This document shows positions 53,088 through 63,614 of a stretch of 64,000 bases of DNA, one piece after another. The stretch spans positions 2,412,397 to 2,476,396 of the forward strand of contig OX336339.1 of NCBI GenBank assembly GCA_946902875.1. Reading direction: 5' to 3'. Position numbers and translations under genes: made by a program. The notes under the pieces are model-generated. The model made no database searches. It was not told the DNA's origin and worked only from the letters and a program-made list of their open reading frames with translations. Source of the DNA: Nematopogon swammerdamellus (lineage: Eukaryota > Arthropoda > Insecta > Lepidoptera > Adelidae). Positions within the stretch are counted from its first letter, which is position 1. Each line of letters starts with the position of its first letter.

Positions 53088-56000
53088 ATGAGGCTCGTCC
53101 TGCTCGGCGCGTGCTGCGCGCTGCTGGCCGGAGAGGCCGTCGCGGTCGGCGTCCTTCCCGCGCGCCTCAACTCCTCCGACTATCGAAATGCAGTGCAGCG
53201 GTCGGCCCGGGCTCTCGCGGCGGAACTGCGCTCGGCTGCCACCAGCGAGCTCGGTGCCGCTTTGTTCGACGCGGCGCCGCCGACGCCCGCTGACGCCGCG
53301 CCGTCCGCCCCCCCTTCCGACGTCGAAGAGCTACTGAACGACATCGCTAATAAACTAAAATCGAAACTCACGTCGGCGATCAACATTCTGCTTGACATGA
53401 AGAAAATCGTACTAAATAAAACGGACACTCCGTCGTTCACTTACCCGTGCCCGCTCATTTCTATCAGAAAAGCCGCGTACGCGATATCCGAGTCCTACGA
53501 GTCGTCCCGGGCTGATTCCCGGCCGAATCTGGAGAAGTCGACACCGAAGTGGTCCGGCCGCTTCCGCGACCTGAAGGTGAGGCGCCAGTACTTTCTGTCG
53601 GAGGTCGACTACGCAACGGACACGGACTGCGGCGCCGCCCCGCACGCCGCCGACGATCTGCGCCAGCTCTACCACCGCACCGTACAGCCCGAGCCCAAAT
53701 TGGTCATCTTTCTCATCAACGGGTCGGTCAGTCCGAAAGCGCTTCGTATCGCACTCGCCATCGTAAAGGAGACGATAAATGTCTTACAGCCGACCGACAT
53801 GTTCATGTTCAGGACGACCGGCGGTGACTTTTTCACTTTCGAGGACGCGTGCACGGGCGCGACTACTCCGCTCGCCAATGCCACCGACGACAACAAGCTT
53901 CTCCTGCACGAACACGTGCAGCATACGGAGCCGAGCGCCGTGCGCGTACACTACGAGACTCTACATCGACAGATTCGACTCCAGCTGCGCGAACTCCAGC
54001 TTCCCAAGCGGGTGCTTCTGATGTTCCTAACGGACCGACGGACCCCAGAAGCGGTCAGTTCGTTGACGAACAATCCCCTCGTCGGTGACGAGCGAAAGAT
54101 CTACGTGGCCGTGGGGTTTATCGTCGAGGGAAATCACTACTCACCGAACAGCTCGCTCAGAATACACGGAGAGAGACTCGGCAACGATGCGGTGAAGTTC
54201 GACGTGTTTCCGGAGATGAGCGCGGGTCAGGTGGCCACCGCCGTGCTGTCGCTTCTGCCGCAGAAGCGGGAGGAGCGGGTGATCGCGGGGGCGCCATACT
54301 GGGAGCCCACACGGCGAGACTTCATGGTGCCGGTGCTGCTTCGCGTGCACCGCGGTGTCCTCGGTCTCGACCTATACTGGAGCGACCTCGCCGAGGATAT
54401 CACCTACTTAAAGCGCACTGTCACCAAGCGGAGAGCGTTTGTCATGGACACGGCGGGAACTGTTCTCATGCACTCGTATTTCCCCAGACCGGAATTGTCA
54501 ACGGAAAAAATTAAATTCACAAGTTTGGAATCTGTCGAAAACTATGATTTTATCCATCAGGTAAAGCTTCAAATTCTCGCACCTCCAAAGTTCGTCGGTC
54601 ACTTTATCGCTACGGTAACAAATGTCACAAAGTTGACGTACTCGTGGAGGTGGGTGCGAGATCTGTTTATCGTGTGCGTGGTGACGGAGCAGGGTGAGCC
54701 TGTCGCCGTCAGCAATGTGACCGACCACTTCTACACGACGCGGAGCTCTCGCGACATCTTGTACCACCGCCTCGACTTGTTCCCTCCCAAGACCGGCAAC
54801 GTCTGTCGACACTTCAAGCAGATTGCGACCGTGGACCAGGGCACCGTGTATCTCTCCCCCTCCAGCTTCCAGTCTCCGTTCTCTTATCTACACGACATGA
54901 ACGATGGCCAGGAAACTGCACTCACATACATGCAAAACTACCTCGCATACTTGAAGGGAATCGCATTCAGATTTCTGTCCAATCCCGGCTTAAAAAAAGA
55001 GATTAGAAACGACGTGGGCCTTCTAAACTCCATCTTGACATACTTCAAAAGACAGCACATGCAGGGCCCTTACACTAAGTACATTGTGCGTAGGTACGCC
55101 GTGGCGGAGAGCGGTGTCCTCGTAATGTTTCCCGGAACCGTTCTAGAATACGACTACGAACCCGTGAGACGGCCGTGGTACACGAGCGCCCTCGATAACA
55201 TCGGAAAGATTATTCTGTCCCCGCCAAATTTGGACGTAGGCGGTGCGGGATACGTAGTATCGGTATCTTGCGCGCTACAATCTAAAAATTATCCATTCAT
55301 GGTGGTATCGATGGACGTAACGATGGGCTTCCTCTACAAGATGCTGGTGGACAGTTTTCCTCACTGTGTGCTGCCGTATGTCAAGTGTTTCATCATGAAC
55401 GAGCGCGGGTACCTGGTGTCGCACCCGGGGCTCATGGACCCCAACAGCTCGGGCCCCGTCGAGCAGCAACACATCACGCACATGGAGTCGCTGATCGCCA
55501 TCGATATGCTCAACCACAAGGGCTTCGTTACCAAGCGGCACTGCAACAACTTCTCCGATCGAACGATTCAACGCTTTTACCAGTTCAACACCTCGCTCCC
55601 CAACGTTCTGTCGAAAGTCGTATCGGGCGACCACTGCGTCCACTATTACATCGCCGCAATTCCAGGGACAAACGCTTTCGTCGGTGTAGTGAACGCAACC
55701 TGCAATCTTGGTGCATTCTGTCCCTGCAGCATGGTGGACCGTCTGTGCCTCAACTGCAGACGCATGGAGCAGAACGAGTGCGAATGCCCTTGTGAGTGCA
55801 GCTCCAACGCAGACTACTGCTCCGCCGATGCTGAAAGAGCTCCCACCTTCAACATCACCGACATCCCTCTCTGCGGGGCCGTCCCCGAGAGCAATCATCA
55901 CAAGTCGCACTACTTCTACAACTTCGCCGAGAACTTGAAGCCCTGCTTCGATTTTCATTGTGAGAGCTACGGGAGTCACCAGTCGTGCCTCGGGGTGATG

Positions 56001-56693
56001 GGGTGCGAGTGGTGCCAGCTGGACTCGGACGGGGAGACCCCGCTGGCCGCACCCTTCTGCACCTCGCAGTCGACGTGCTTCAACGGCGTGCTCGGCGCGG
56101 TGACACCGTACGGGGAGGGGACGCTCGGTCAGGTGACGCGTGAGGACGTATTCGGCTCGTACTCCGCTATCGGACCGATTGCCGGCTGCATCGTCACCGT
56201 ATGTCTGATTGTTGCAATAGCCATCTACTGCTACAAGCAGAACGTGTCGTCTGGAAGCCGGCGGGAGCTGTACGCCGAGGGGCCGGCCGAGACGTGGCCG
56301 GACCGCGACCTGCAGCTGAGCCGGCTGCCCTCGGACGACCCGCACGACCACTCGGGGCAGGACAAGCTCTTGCCTGCGGCGGAGGCCGAGCCGCCCGTCT
56401 CTCCTTACAAGATACTAACCGGCTACAAGCGGCCCAACACGACCGGAGACTCGGACCACGGCTACTCGACCATGACGCCGCACGAGGACTCGGAGGCGAT
56501 GGCGTTCTCGATGACAGAGCCCATCGTGATGCTCGACGAGACCAACATGTCGGACGTTAGCTGCTCTGTGTCGACGCGCCTCGGCGGCAAGCCGCGACTC
56601 AAGCCGGTCGACCTCAGCGTCACCATGTTGCCGTGCGGCAAGAACAGTATTATAGCTCCCGTCACAGTGCACCGACACATGGAGGCCTCATAG
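53088..56693 (+). CDS. CACHD1: CACHD1-like VWA/Cache-domain membrane protein, single exon
   Basis: 1201 residues with no intron. The family (vertebrate CACHD1, a Drosophila VWFA-and-cache protein) is related to the alpha2-delta calcium-channel subunits; CACHD1 modulates surface channels and Wnt-type receptors. Layout: signal peptide 1-19 (MRLVLLGACCALLAGEAVA), helical N-terminal region (EELLNDIANKLKSKL), VWA domain ~200-375, Cache-like modules in ~400-870, Cys-rich region ~870-1010 (CPCSMVDRLCLNCRR, CECPCECSSNADYC), one membrane span ~1026-1049, and a ~150-residue cytoplasmic tail. The first VWA metal motif reads NGSVS, so the usual first Asp of the MIDAS motif DxSxS is Asn. Length matches the family (~1200-1400). 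ATG 53088 opens the signal peptide directly. An intronless gene beside multi-exon neighbours may be an old retrocopy or simply ancestral. Confidence 0.88.
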   Translation: MRLVLLGACCALLAGEAVAVGVLPARLNSSDYRNAVQRSARALAAELRSAATSELGAALFDAAPPTPADAAPSAPPSDVEELLNDIANKLKSKLTSAINILLDMKKIVLNKTDTPSFTYPCPLISIRKAAYAISESYESSRADSRPNLEKSTPKWSGRFRDLKVRRQYFLSEVDYATDTDCGAAPHAADDLRQLYHRTVQPEPKLVIFLINGSVSPKALRIALAIVKETINVLQPTDMFMFRTTGGDFFTFEDACTGATTPLANATDDNKLLLHEHVQHTEPSAVRVHYETLHRQIRLQLRELQLPKRVLLMFLTDRRTPEAVSSLTNNPLVGDERKIYVAVGFIVEGNHYSPNSSLRIHGERLGNDAVKFDVFPEMSAGQVATAVLSLLPQKREERVIAGAPYWEPTRRDFMVPVLLRVHRGVLGLDLYWSDLAEDITYLKRTVTKRRAFVMDTAGTVLMHSYFPRPELSTEKIKFTSLESVENYDFIHQVKLQILAPPKFVGHFIATVTNVTKLTYSWRWVRDLFIVCVVTEQGEPVAVSNVTDHFYTTRSSRDILYHRLDLFPPKTGNVCRHFKQIATVDQGTVYLSPSSFQSPFSYLHDMNDGQETALTYMQNYLAYLKGIAFRFLSNPGLKKEIRNDVGLLNSILTYFKRQHMQGPYTKYIVRRYAVAESGVLVMFPGTVLEYDYEPVRRPWYTSALDNIGKIILSPPNLDVGGAGYVVSVSCALQSKNYPFMVVSMDVTMGFLYKMLVDSFPHCVLPYVKCFIMNERGYLVSHPGLMDPNSSGPVEQQHITHMESLIAIDMLNHKGFVTKRHCNNFSDRTIQRFYQFNTSLPNVLSKVVSGDHCVHYYIAAIPGTNAFVGVVNATCNLGAFCPCSMVDRLCLNCRRMEQNECECPCECSSNADYCSADAERAPTFNITDIPLCGAVPESNHHKSHYFYNFAENLKPCFDFHCESYGSHQSCLGVMGCEWCQLDSDGETPLAAPFCTSQSTCFNGVLGAVTPYGEGTLGQVTREDVFGSYSAIGPIAGCIVTVCLIVAIAIYCYKQNVSSGSRRELYAEGPAETWPDRDLQLSRLPSDDPHDHSGQDKLLPAAEAEPPVSPYKILTGYKRPNTTGDSDHGYSTMTPHEDSEAMAFSMTEPIVMLDETNMSDVSCSVSTRLGGKPRLKPVDLSVTMLPCGKNSIIAPVTVHRHMEAS

Positions 56694-56731
56694 GCCTCGC
56701 CTCCTCGTCCCCCTGCGTACCTCGACGTATA

Positions 56732-57199
56732 CAGGGTGGATCAGGATAGGTTTGAGAAACTTCAGGAATAGAAAGTACTCATTATTAGAAGAAAAAAATC
56801 CTTATCACTCAAATCGAAATTCCGTTGTTTTTTTGGTCATACAAAAGTTGGAAATTGTAATAAAAACTCGATGGACAGTGAGACTGGAGAGTGCAGTGAA
56901 CTAATTCAGTCCTCTTTTTCTTTTGAGGTCATTGAACTTTCAGTGTTTGGAATTTACCTACACGCAGTTCAATCGTACTAGTTATGTATGCAACCTACCC
57001 ATTTTTATTCATGAGTTAGAATTTATTTTTTATTTAATAAAGGCGGACGTTAACCATCCACCAAATCTTGAAGAATAGATTTTCACCAAAAAGTACTGTA
57101 AAATGATCGAATCTGGGAAAAAGTTTCAGAGCTTTTCATCTTCAAATATGGGCCCCTTTCGAACCCTGAAGTTTCGAAAACCTATCCTGATACACCCTG
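56732..57199. mobile_element. TA-target MITE immediately after the CACHD1-like stop
   Basis: 468 bp, ends CAGGGTGGATCAGGATAGG and CCTATCCTGATACACCCTG, flanked by TA at 56730-56731 and 57200-57201. It begins 38 bp after the stop codon and contains the first AATAAA. A one-ended fragment is at 18955-19154. Confidence 0.85.
57036..57041 (+). promoter_or_regulatory. Candidate poly(A) signal for the CACHD1-like gene, inside a MITE
   Basis: First clear AATAAA on the + strand after the stop at 56693. It lies within the TA-target MITE at 56732-57199. If used, the transposon provides the 3' UTR end. Confidence 0.35.
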
Positions 57200-57449
57200 T
57201 ATAGGTATACCGTTATATTGTGATATATACTCTTTCGTCTGCCAATAATGTACCTATTTTTAATTTTATTTTTAAGCTGCCACTACAGAGATTAATGTTC
57301 CGTACCTAACGACATACTGTTAACTGTTAATGTTATTTTGAACGTGTGTTTGAAATGAGCTGCTGAGTACAAACGTGTAGATACTGTGTATGTTAGTTTG
57401 TGTGCACAGGATTGTAGGGGTAGGATTTGTTTAATGTTTTATTATATGT

Positions 57450-57718
57450 CTAGCTGCGCCCACGACTCCGCTCACAGTAAAGTAATTCGTGGATTTTTTT
57501 TCCGACTGCGTTCAATTCCGACCCCACTGCTCGCGTCATATGAATAATGGAGCGATGCTATACAGCCTATAACCGGGCGGAGATATGTCACATTACATGG
57601 GCAAAAACCGCAAGCGAATAAATAGGTTGAGCCGTTCTTGAGTTATATATACGCGAACATACATACACACACACACAAAGGCAGACGTTTAATGTTATAT
57701 TATGTATGGATAATCGTA
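57450..57718 (-). mobile_element. Helitron-like element, non-autonomous
   Basis: On the minus strand it starts TCCATACATAATATAAC after an A and ends GTGGGCGCAGCTAG. The interior has the usual AACGGCTCAACCTATTTATT motif. Confidence 0.6.
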
Positions 57719-58478
57719 GCGTATTTTATGAACAACTTAGGTTTTCTTCAGAAAACAACTTCGGAATCGCATAGGTGTTCATAAATATGGCCAAAATTGT
57801 TAATGTTATATGCGAGTGAATCTGAGGGCGAACAATTTTTAATGAATTTACTTGTGCTGCTGACACGGTACATTGTTTTATGAATTTGAGTATTTTTTAC
57901 AAAGAAGTAAGTACTTAAGTATAAGTTAAATGTTGCTTTATTTATTGTGTTGTGACGTTGTTAAGAAAACCTTAAAGTAATTTTTTTATAAATTAGTAAT
58001 CAATAAGTGCAAACGTTATTACAGCCATTTCCTACTTGTACATCACCGCTGCGCGTCGTGGTGGTAAAACTGAATTTGGTTTGTTCTGTTGGCAAGGAGT
58101 ATTTTTTTGTACATATTTCTGTAAATAATTTTATTTGAACAATTTTTATTCAAGGTCACCATTTCTCATTTCAATCATTTTTAATAATTTCACTTTTAAA
58201 TAAGGAAACGGTTAGTGTTTCATGGCCTACTGCCTACTGCCCTTTTTTGTATGATTCAAATGGATTGGTAAAAGTATTTTAAAGACGCTTTTGTACATGA
58301 AATGTTCTATGACTTTTTTCTTATACTTTCTTGCCAGCAAATAATGCACTTGAATGCGCATTTGCGTCTTTGTTGTTAGTGTTATTACCTAGCAATATTA
58401 TTACAATAAGTTTGTACACATCTATAATCAAATATGTGTAATTAATTACTAATATCTAATAAGGTCGTGGAGTGTGAG
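57719..58478. other. AT-rich spacer
   Basis: No gene, splice pair or repeated block recognised. Confidence 0.5.
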
Positions 58479-58822
58479 CAGGGTTGCCAGATGTCCGGTT
58501 TTGGACCGGACAGTCCGGTTTTTGAGGCTTGTGTCCGGTCTCCTAAATAATGAAAAACCGGACACCAAAACGTCCGATTTTTTCTTCATATAATGCAAAT
58601 ATTTACTTTTTCAGAACATTTTAATACTAATCTTAATGTGTTCTTCGATTTTGCAGTAAGTTCGATCAATTCAACCCTTTTATTTATTACTCCCACCCAT
58701 TTTCAAAAGTAAAGGTCACGAAACATTTGGTACATAAAATCAACTTATTTTGTGCCTGAAAAATCAAAGATCCTTTGATGAAAAATGTCCGGTTGTTTCA
58801 ACTGAACCATCTGGCAACCCTG
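58479..58822. mobile_element. hAT-like MITE
   Basis: 344 bp; ends CAGGGTTGCCAGATG and CATCTGGCAACCCTG. Flanks AGTGTGAG / AGTGTGGG form an 8-bp duplication with one mismatch. ACCGGAC words are repeated inside. Confidence 0.78.
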
Positions 58823-60912
58823 AGTGTGGGTATATCTGCCAATTCGCCGCACAAGTGTTCATGCGATGTGTGGTGTGTACATCAGATAAGTACAGCGGTG
58901 TCAATCCAACGACTGCACTGGTCAAGTACTGTGCTATAGAATAATTGTTTATACTTAGCTGATTTACATTTTCGGTAGCTACCAATTTTTTGGAACTTTT
59001 TTCTTCAGATCAGATTACCGTAAATGTGGCAATCTGCCAAAAAAGGGTAATTTTTGTATTGAGGGCTGCCGGCGTAACTAGCACAAATACTCGCGGATTT
59101 CAACCAATCGCCGTGTCGCGTGCATTGCCGAACGCTTTCAGATTGGTTGACATCTGTGAGTAAACGTGCGCCGGCAGCCGCCATGATGTACACTAGCTCT
59201 AGGTACGGGTGAATACCTAATTTTATAGGTAATTGTAAAGTTGTGACATCAAGTTCGGTATTAGGGAGGCCAGCCCGGGGTAAGTTTAAAGACCTTCAAC
59301 ATTGCTTGATGTCATTTGCTGCACAGAAATTCATACAGTGGGGTTAAAAACTGGCAAAGCTCGCCACCAGTTACGTATGACCTGGATATCTAAAGAAAGG
59401 GATTGTAAATGGCGGCGTTCCTATTGGCCTCTCGATCACACAGCCGTCTAAATAAAATAAAACAATTAATTTTTTGAAGACAACAATTTGCAAATAAAAA
59501 AATATAATATGCAAAAGAAAAAATTTGCATTTTGACTGTACCATGTCGGACGTGAGCTGCATGCATGTTTTTATCTTTATTTAAATAGGACTTTAGCCGC
59601 CTTGCGACTATGCCAGCCCCATAGTGCCTATTAAACAATTCTCTGAGAGCTAGAGATGCTTGGAAAAATGTAGTCAGTATTTTGCATCCATCAGAGGTTC
59701 AACTAATGCCCTGTGGATCGAAAAATTTTTTTTATTAATCTGTCTGTCTTTAATTCTACGATCAAAGCATTTCGTTATTATTCTATTATTAAAATTAATA
59801 TTTTATGATATTAAATAAAACAGACACGCATCTTCTTCACTTCATCTTCATCAGTATCTAACGTAAAAGTAAGTAGTTTCTAGTAGTGCGGAGTAAACTC
59901 AATTATTTGTCACTAAAGAGGCTTTCTGTAAAAATATTCCACTATTTGGTGATTAAAACTGTAAAGAAAACATAGCCTTAAAATATTGCAACTTTCTTTT
60001 AATTGCACAACAAATCACAGTGGAAATTTTTAGAAGACAAATACATTGTTATTCTGATTTAATCAAGAGAACTGTCAGAACGATATTTCATTAAGTGTGG
60101 CAGCACGGTGGCGCCAATCACTTGTGGCGCCATCTGCGAATAGCTTTGAGTTTTTAACCCCTTTAGAGAACCGCAGAACCCCAGCCAGGCGCCAGTAATG
60201 ACTAGTCCCCTTACACTACGGAATTTGCAGAAAACGTTTTTATTACTTACAGATTATTGTCCTAAAGTGTGTTCCAAAATAGTACAGTGTGTACTAAATT
60301 AAATCGGAAATACTATAAGCCAGCCTCGCTGTTAATAAAAACTGGCCGAACTTTTCCGAAACAAAATCAATCATAATGTGTACCAGTGTATATGAGCGAT
60401 CAGATTAGGGAACCTACCAGTATGTGCTGAGCTGTGAGTGTAATCAGAGAGCAGATTTTAGGCTTCCCAAATGGGTCCTACAACTACTCTACACATGCTA
60501 ATCATCAATATTAATATATTTAAATACAAATTTTAAAAACCCTCAAAGCATACTTGTAGACCGTCAGCATTGCTTGATGCAGAGCAGCGTTAGCGTTATG
60601 TATGATGCAGCTTTTGATGTGATTCTTGATGACTACTGTACATGAAGTCACACACACCGTTATGTCTAATCGGTGACGAACTCTTGAGCGCTTTGCCGTA
60701 TCTATAGATTTATATCTTTGCGCTATTTGCTATAATAGCGCTCTATCGGTCTATATAGACCGCTCCAGCGTCAACGGGTTAATACAATACTGCCTTGACA
60801 AAAAACGATTTGACTCAAAGCGAATTGTATGAAGCCTAATTCCGCTCTCTGGTTAAATAAATATTTCCTGTAAGTATATTGCCAGTGCCTATTTTGATAT
60901 ATTTAAGGAAAT
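58823..60912. other. Gene-free stretch with small palindromes
   Basis: GGCTGCCGGCG/CGCCGGCAGCC inverted pair at 59063-59179 (with ATTTCAACCAATC / GATTGGTTGA inside), and the dispersed palindrome at 60740-60782. Otherwise AT-rich with no coding signal. Confidence 0.5.
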
Positions 60913-61029
60913 TTATAAATGTGTAGTTGGAACGAAATATATTTTAAGACTGACTTTAATAATGCATTTAAAATTGTGCCGTCTAATAAAACTGTAAAAT
61001 TTATTCCACTTTTTTATTGACCTGTTAAG

Positions 61030-61207
61030 TTGATAAAAACATATCCACTTACGTGCACACATATCCACTTTCGTGCAAGCATATCCACTTTCGTGCAAAC
61101 ATATCCACTTTCGTACAAACATAATCACTTTCGTACAAACAACCACTTTCGTGCAAACATATCCACTTTCGAACAAACATGTCCACTTTCGTACATACAA
61201 CATATCC
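61030..61207. repeat. 18-20 bp minisatellite (CATATCCACTTTCGTGCAAA)
   Basis: About nine imperfect units, continuing at 62442-62500 after an inserted element. Frames through it give repetitive Cys/Lys peptides that are not genes. Confidence 0.9.
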
Positions 61208-62441
61208 GAGTCATTTTCACCAACGTTGTCCCATAACGAAACACTGTAACGAAACTCTAAATATGTAACGAAATTTTATTTATAAAGTAACATTCACATG
61301 GCTTGCATTTTAATGAATAGGTAAATAAAAACACAAAATGTATTGAATAACCAAAATGTATTGGATCTTGTTGGTTTATCAGTTGAATCTTGCAAAAATA
61401 TAAAAACCTACTTCAAAAATGTATGAAATAATAATTCTTTTCGGACAAAAGCAAGCAAAAAAATTATGGATGAAAGAAAACATAAGTGGATAAAATCCTT
61501 TTATGCTTTTGTGACGCTTTCAACTCCAGGGTCCTAAAATAAATATTATTTCATACATATTTGAAGTGGGTTTTTATATTTTTTATAAATAATGTTATGT
61601 TGAGAAAATTCCAATATGCATGGAGCTTTATACTACAAAGATTTCGTTACGTAACGAAATATAACGAAATCGTAACGAAATTTTTTGCAAAAAATATCCT
61701 AAAAATTACTTCCCTGACAACAATGGAATCAAAACATTACAAAAGCACTAGATAAACGTAAGATCTATGACATATAAAATCGGGATCAATATTCTATAAC
61801 AACTTTCCGGGAAAAGGTTGTGTTTTAGTCCAGCGTAACGAAACTTTTTTCACTTTTTTGAAACGACATTCTCACCTGAACTGCTCTCACTGCTTCCAAA
61901 AACGCCATTGCAGTTTTTTCGTCCACCAATAAACATCGGGCCGGTGTTGCCAACCGTATGACTTAAAGCAGCGTTCAATATCTCGACAAATCACTGCCCA
62001 AAAGCGTAACGAAACATTATGTAACGAAAACTAAAAAAAGTGCGACATGCAAAAAAAAATTCATTTCGAGAAGAATCGAAGAGATATAGTCCTAATTGAT
62101 AAAGAAATGTAAAATAGAACATTACTCTGATTGGTTTAATATGTAAGTAAATTAATAGAATAATAGAAACTATTTTTAAAAAATGTCTAAACCTGCAAAG
62201 GTCGAGAGTGACATGACGATTTTTGTATGGAGAGCAAAATCAGGGCTTCGTTAATCGTACAATTTCCAAATAAATAAAAGAAGTAGAGCTTATACACTAT
62301 TAATTCCCAACGAATAAAGATATTTTCTGTTAAATGACATTTAATGTTTATCAAATAAACAAGGAAATATAATTAATTTTTCAATTTAGAAATTGCGACA
62401 AAAAAAAATTCTCAAAAGGACAAAGTTGGTGAAAATGACTC
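61208..62441. mobile_element. TIR element inside a minisatellite, 4-bp duplication ATCC
   Basis: 1234 bp; 24-bp ends GAGTCATTTTCACCAAC and GTTGGTGAAAATGACTC, flanked by ATCC on both sides. Removing element and one ATCC restores the minisatellite unit. About ten copies of GTAACGAAA are scattered inside. No transposase. A 4-bp duplication fits Sola-type elements among others; assignment open. Confidence 0.78.
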
Positions 62442-62500
62442 ATCCACTTTCGTACAAACATAGCCACTTTGTGAAAACATATCCACTTTCAAGCAGAGCA
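62442..62500. repeat. Minisatellite, right part
   Basis: Three degraded units (ATCCACTTTCGTACAAACAT and variants) continuing the array from 61207. Confidence 0.85.
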
Positions 62501-62598
62501 CTTGACAAAACATCATAATTGTATACAAAATTTGAATAAAATCACATATTTTGCTATTTTTCTAAAGATCAAATCCTATTTGATCCATATAGGTACAT

Positions 62599-62912
62599 TC
62601 AATTATCTTTCTTCTCTTTTTCTTCTTTATCTTCCGAAGCTTTTTCTTCTGAAACTTTTTCTTGATCTTGTACAATTATACATTCTTCTCCCGTCGCCAT
62701 GCAACGTCCCAGCCTTATCCGTTCTCTAAGCTCCTCCGCGCTGCCTTCCAGTAACTCCTGCTCGGTGGAGTTCAGCGTCGGTATTCCAAACTGTACGATG
62801 CCGGTCCGCCCCACGGTGACGGTGGAAGAACATATTTCAAGCCCGTACGACATGTCGGGCTTGTCCTGCCATACCAGCGCACTTTCTATGAAGGCTGGCT
62901 TCTCAAATATGC
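62599..62912 (-). CDS. Malate-dehydrogenase-like protein, last exon
   Basis: The exon starts after TTTCCAG at 62912 (2 nt, then whole codons) and ends TGA at 62601-62599. The order of motifs follows the C-terminal domain of mitochondrial-type malate dehydrogenase: FEKPAFIESALV, TVTVGRTGIVQFGIPTLN, then EQELLEGSAEELRERIRLG, matching the family pattern of a Gly-Ile turn, a helix with E..LL...A.EL...I, and a Gly. A ~28-residue tail ending in an EEKASEDKEEKEKKDN run replaces the usual end soon after this helix. That suggests a divergent paralogue, perhaps sperm or testis type as in other insects; this is inference. Upstream exons lie beyond the right edge. Confidence 0.6.
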
Positions 62913-62952
62913 CTGGAAATCAAAAGTAATTATTGCACTTCAATAATAACAA

Positions 62953-63095
62953 GTTAAGTCGGTCAGCGTGTATGCATCCACTGCTGGACATCCGCATCTC
63001 CAATTTTCCTCCAGTCCTTTCGGCTCGGCTTTCAGCGGTAACGTAACCACACTCAATGTCATCCCACCTGGCGGGTGGTATATTTTCCTAACCTT
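62953..63095 (-). mobile_element. RTE-clade LINE tail, inverted
   Basis: Complement encodes the degraded RTE end (GGACTGGAGGAAAATTGGAG, CCAGCAGTGGATGCATACAC). It lies just upstream (in gene sense) of the MDH-like last exon. Confidence 0.7.
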
Positions 63096-63302
63096 CACAC
63101 TGGTGTGACAGAGTAGTGTGAAGGTTAGTCGGTCGCCCCAAAATCACCTCTCCTCGTGAATCCACGCTCAGTTAGGTGCCAGCCAAGCGGACTGTTGCTA
63201 GGCAGTCTAGCCTGTTAATAGGTGACGTTTGACGACACCCAGGTTAAAGGATAATCGGATAGATAGAAGGATAATAAAGGAATATCGCTACATGATATGG
63301 TG

Positions 63303-63614
63303 CATGGATGTTGCGGATGCGATTTTTTTTATATCCGCAGATGCGGGTGCTGATGCGGATTTTTGGACGCCCACATCCGCAGATGTGGATGTCAACAAGA
63401 TTGCTTGATATTGATCATCAATTTTTAGTAAGAAAATTTTAATATTGGGTTATTGTATTTAATGAATGAAAAGTAATTTTTTTTGTAATGAAAAGTAATT
63501 AGGCTGCCTTTCGCTGACTCCGCCCAATTTCATTCAAGTCGCAACCTGTACATCTGCATCCGCATGTATTTAATGCAGATGCGGATGAGGATTGGAACAT
63601 CCGCAACATCCCTG
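63303..63614. mobile_element. hAT-like MITE with perfect 8-bp duplication
   Basis: 312 bp; ends CATGGATGTTGCGGATGC and CATCCGCAACATCCCTG, flanked by ATATGGTG at 63295-63302 and 63615-63622. GCGGAT words are repeated inside. Confidence 0.85.

Noticed and set aside
55275..56351. 358-codon antisense frame opposite the CACHD1-like gene
   Set aside because: The sense strand carries a conserved membrane protein; the antisense frame is a codon-bias shadow without family features.
61030..61207. CRISPR-like array
   Set aside because: Units are contiguous with no unique spacers, and the genome is eukaryotic; it is a minisatellite.
60913..61236. Open frames giving Cys/Lys-rich repetitive peptides on both strands
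   Set aside because: They are direct translations of an 18-20 bp minisatellite; no start context, no family, and frames on both strands.
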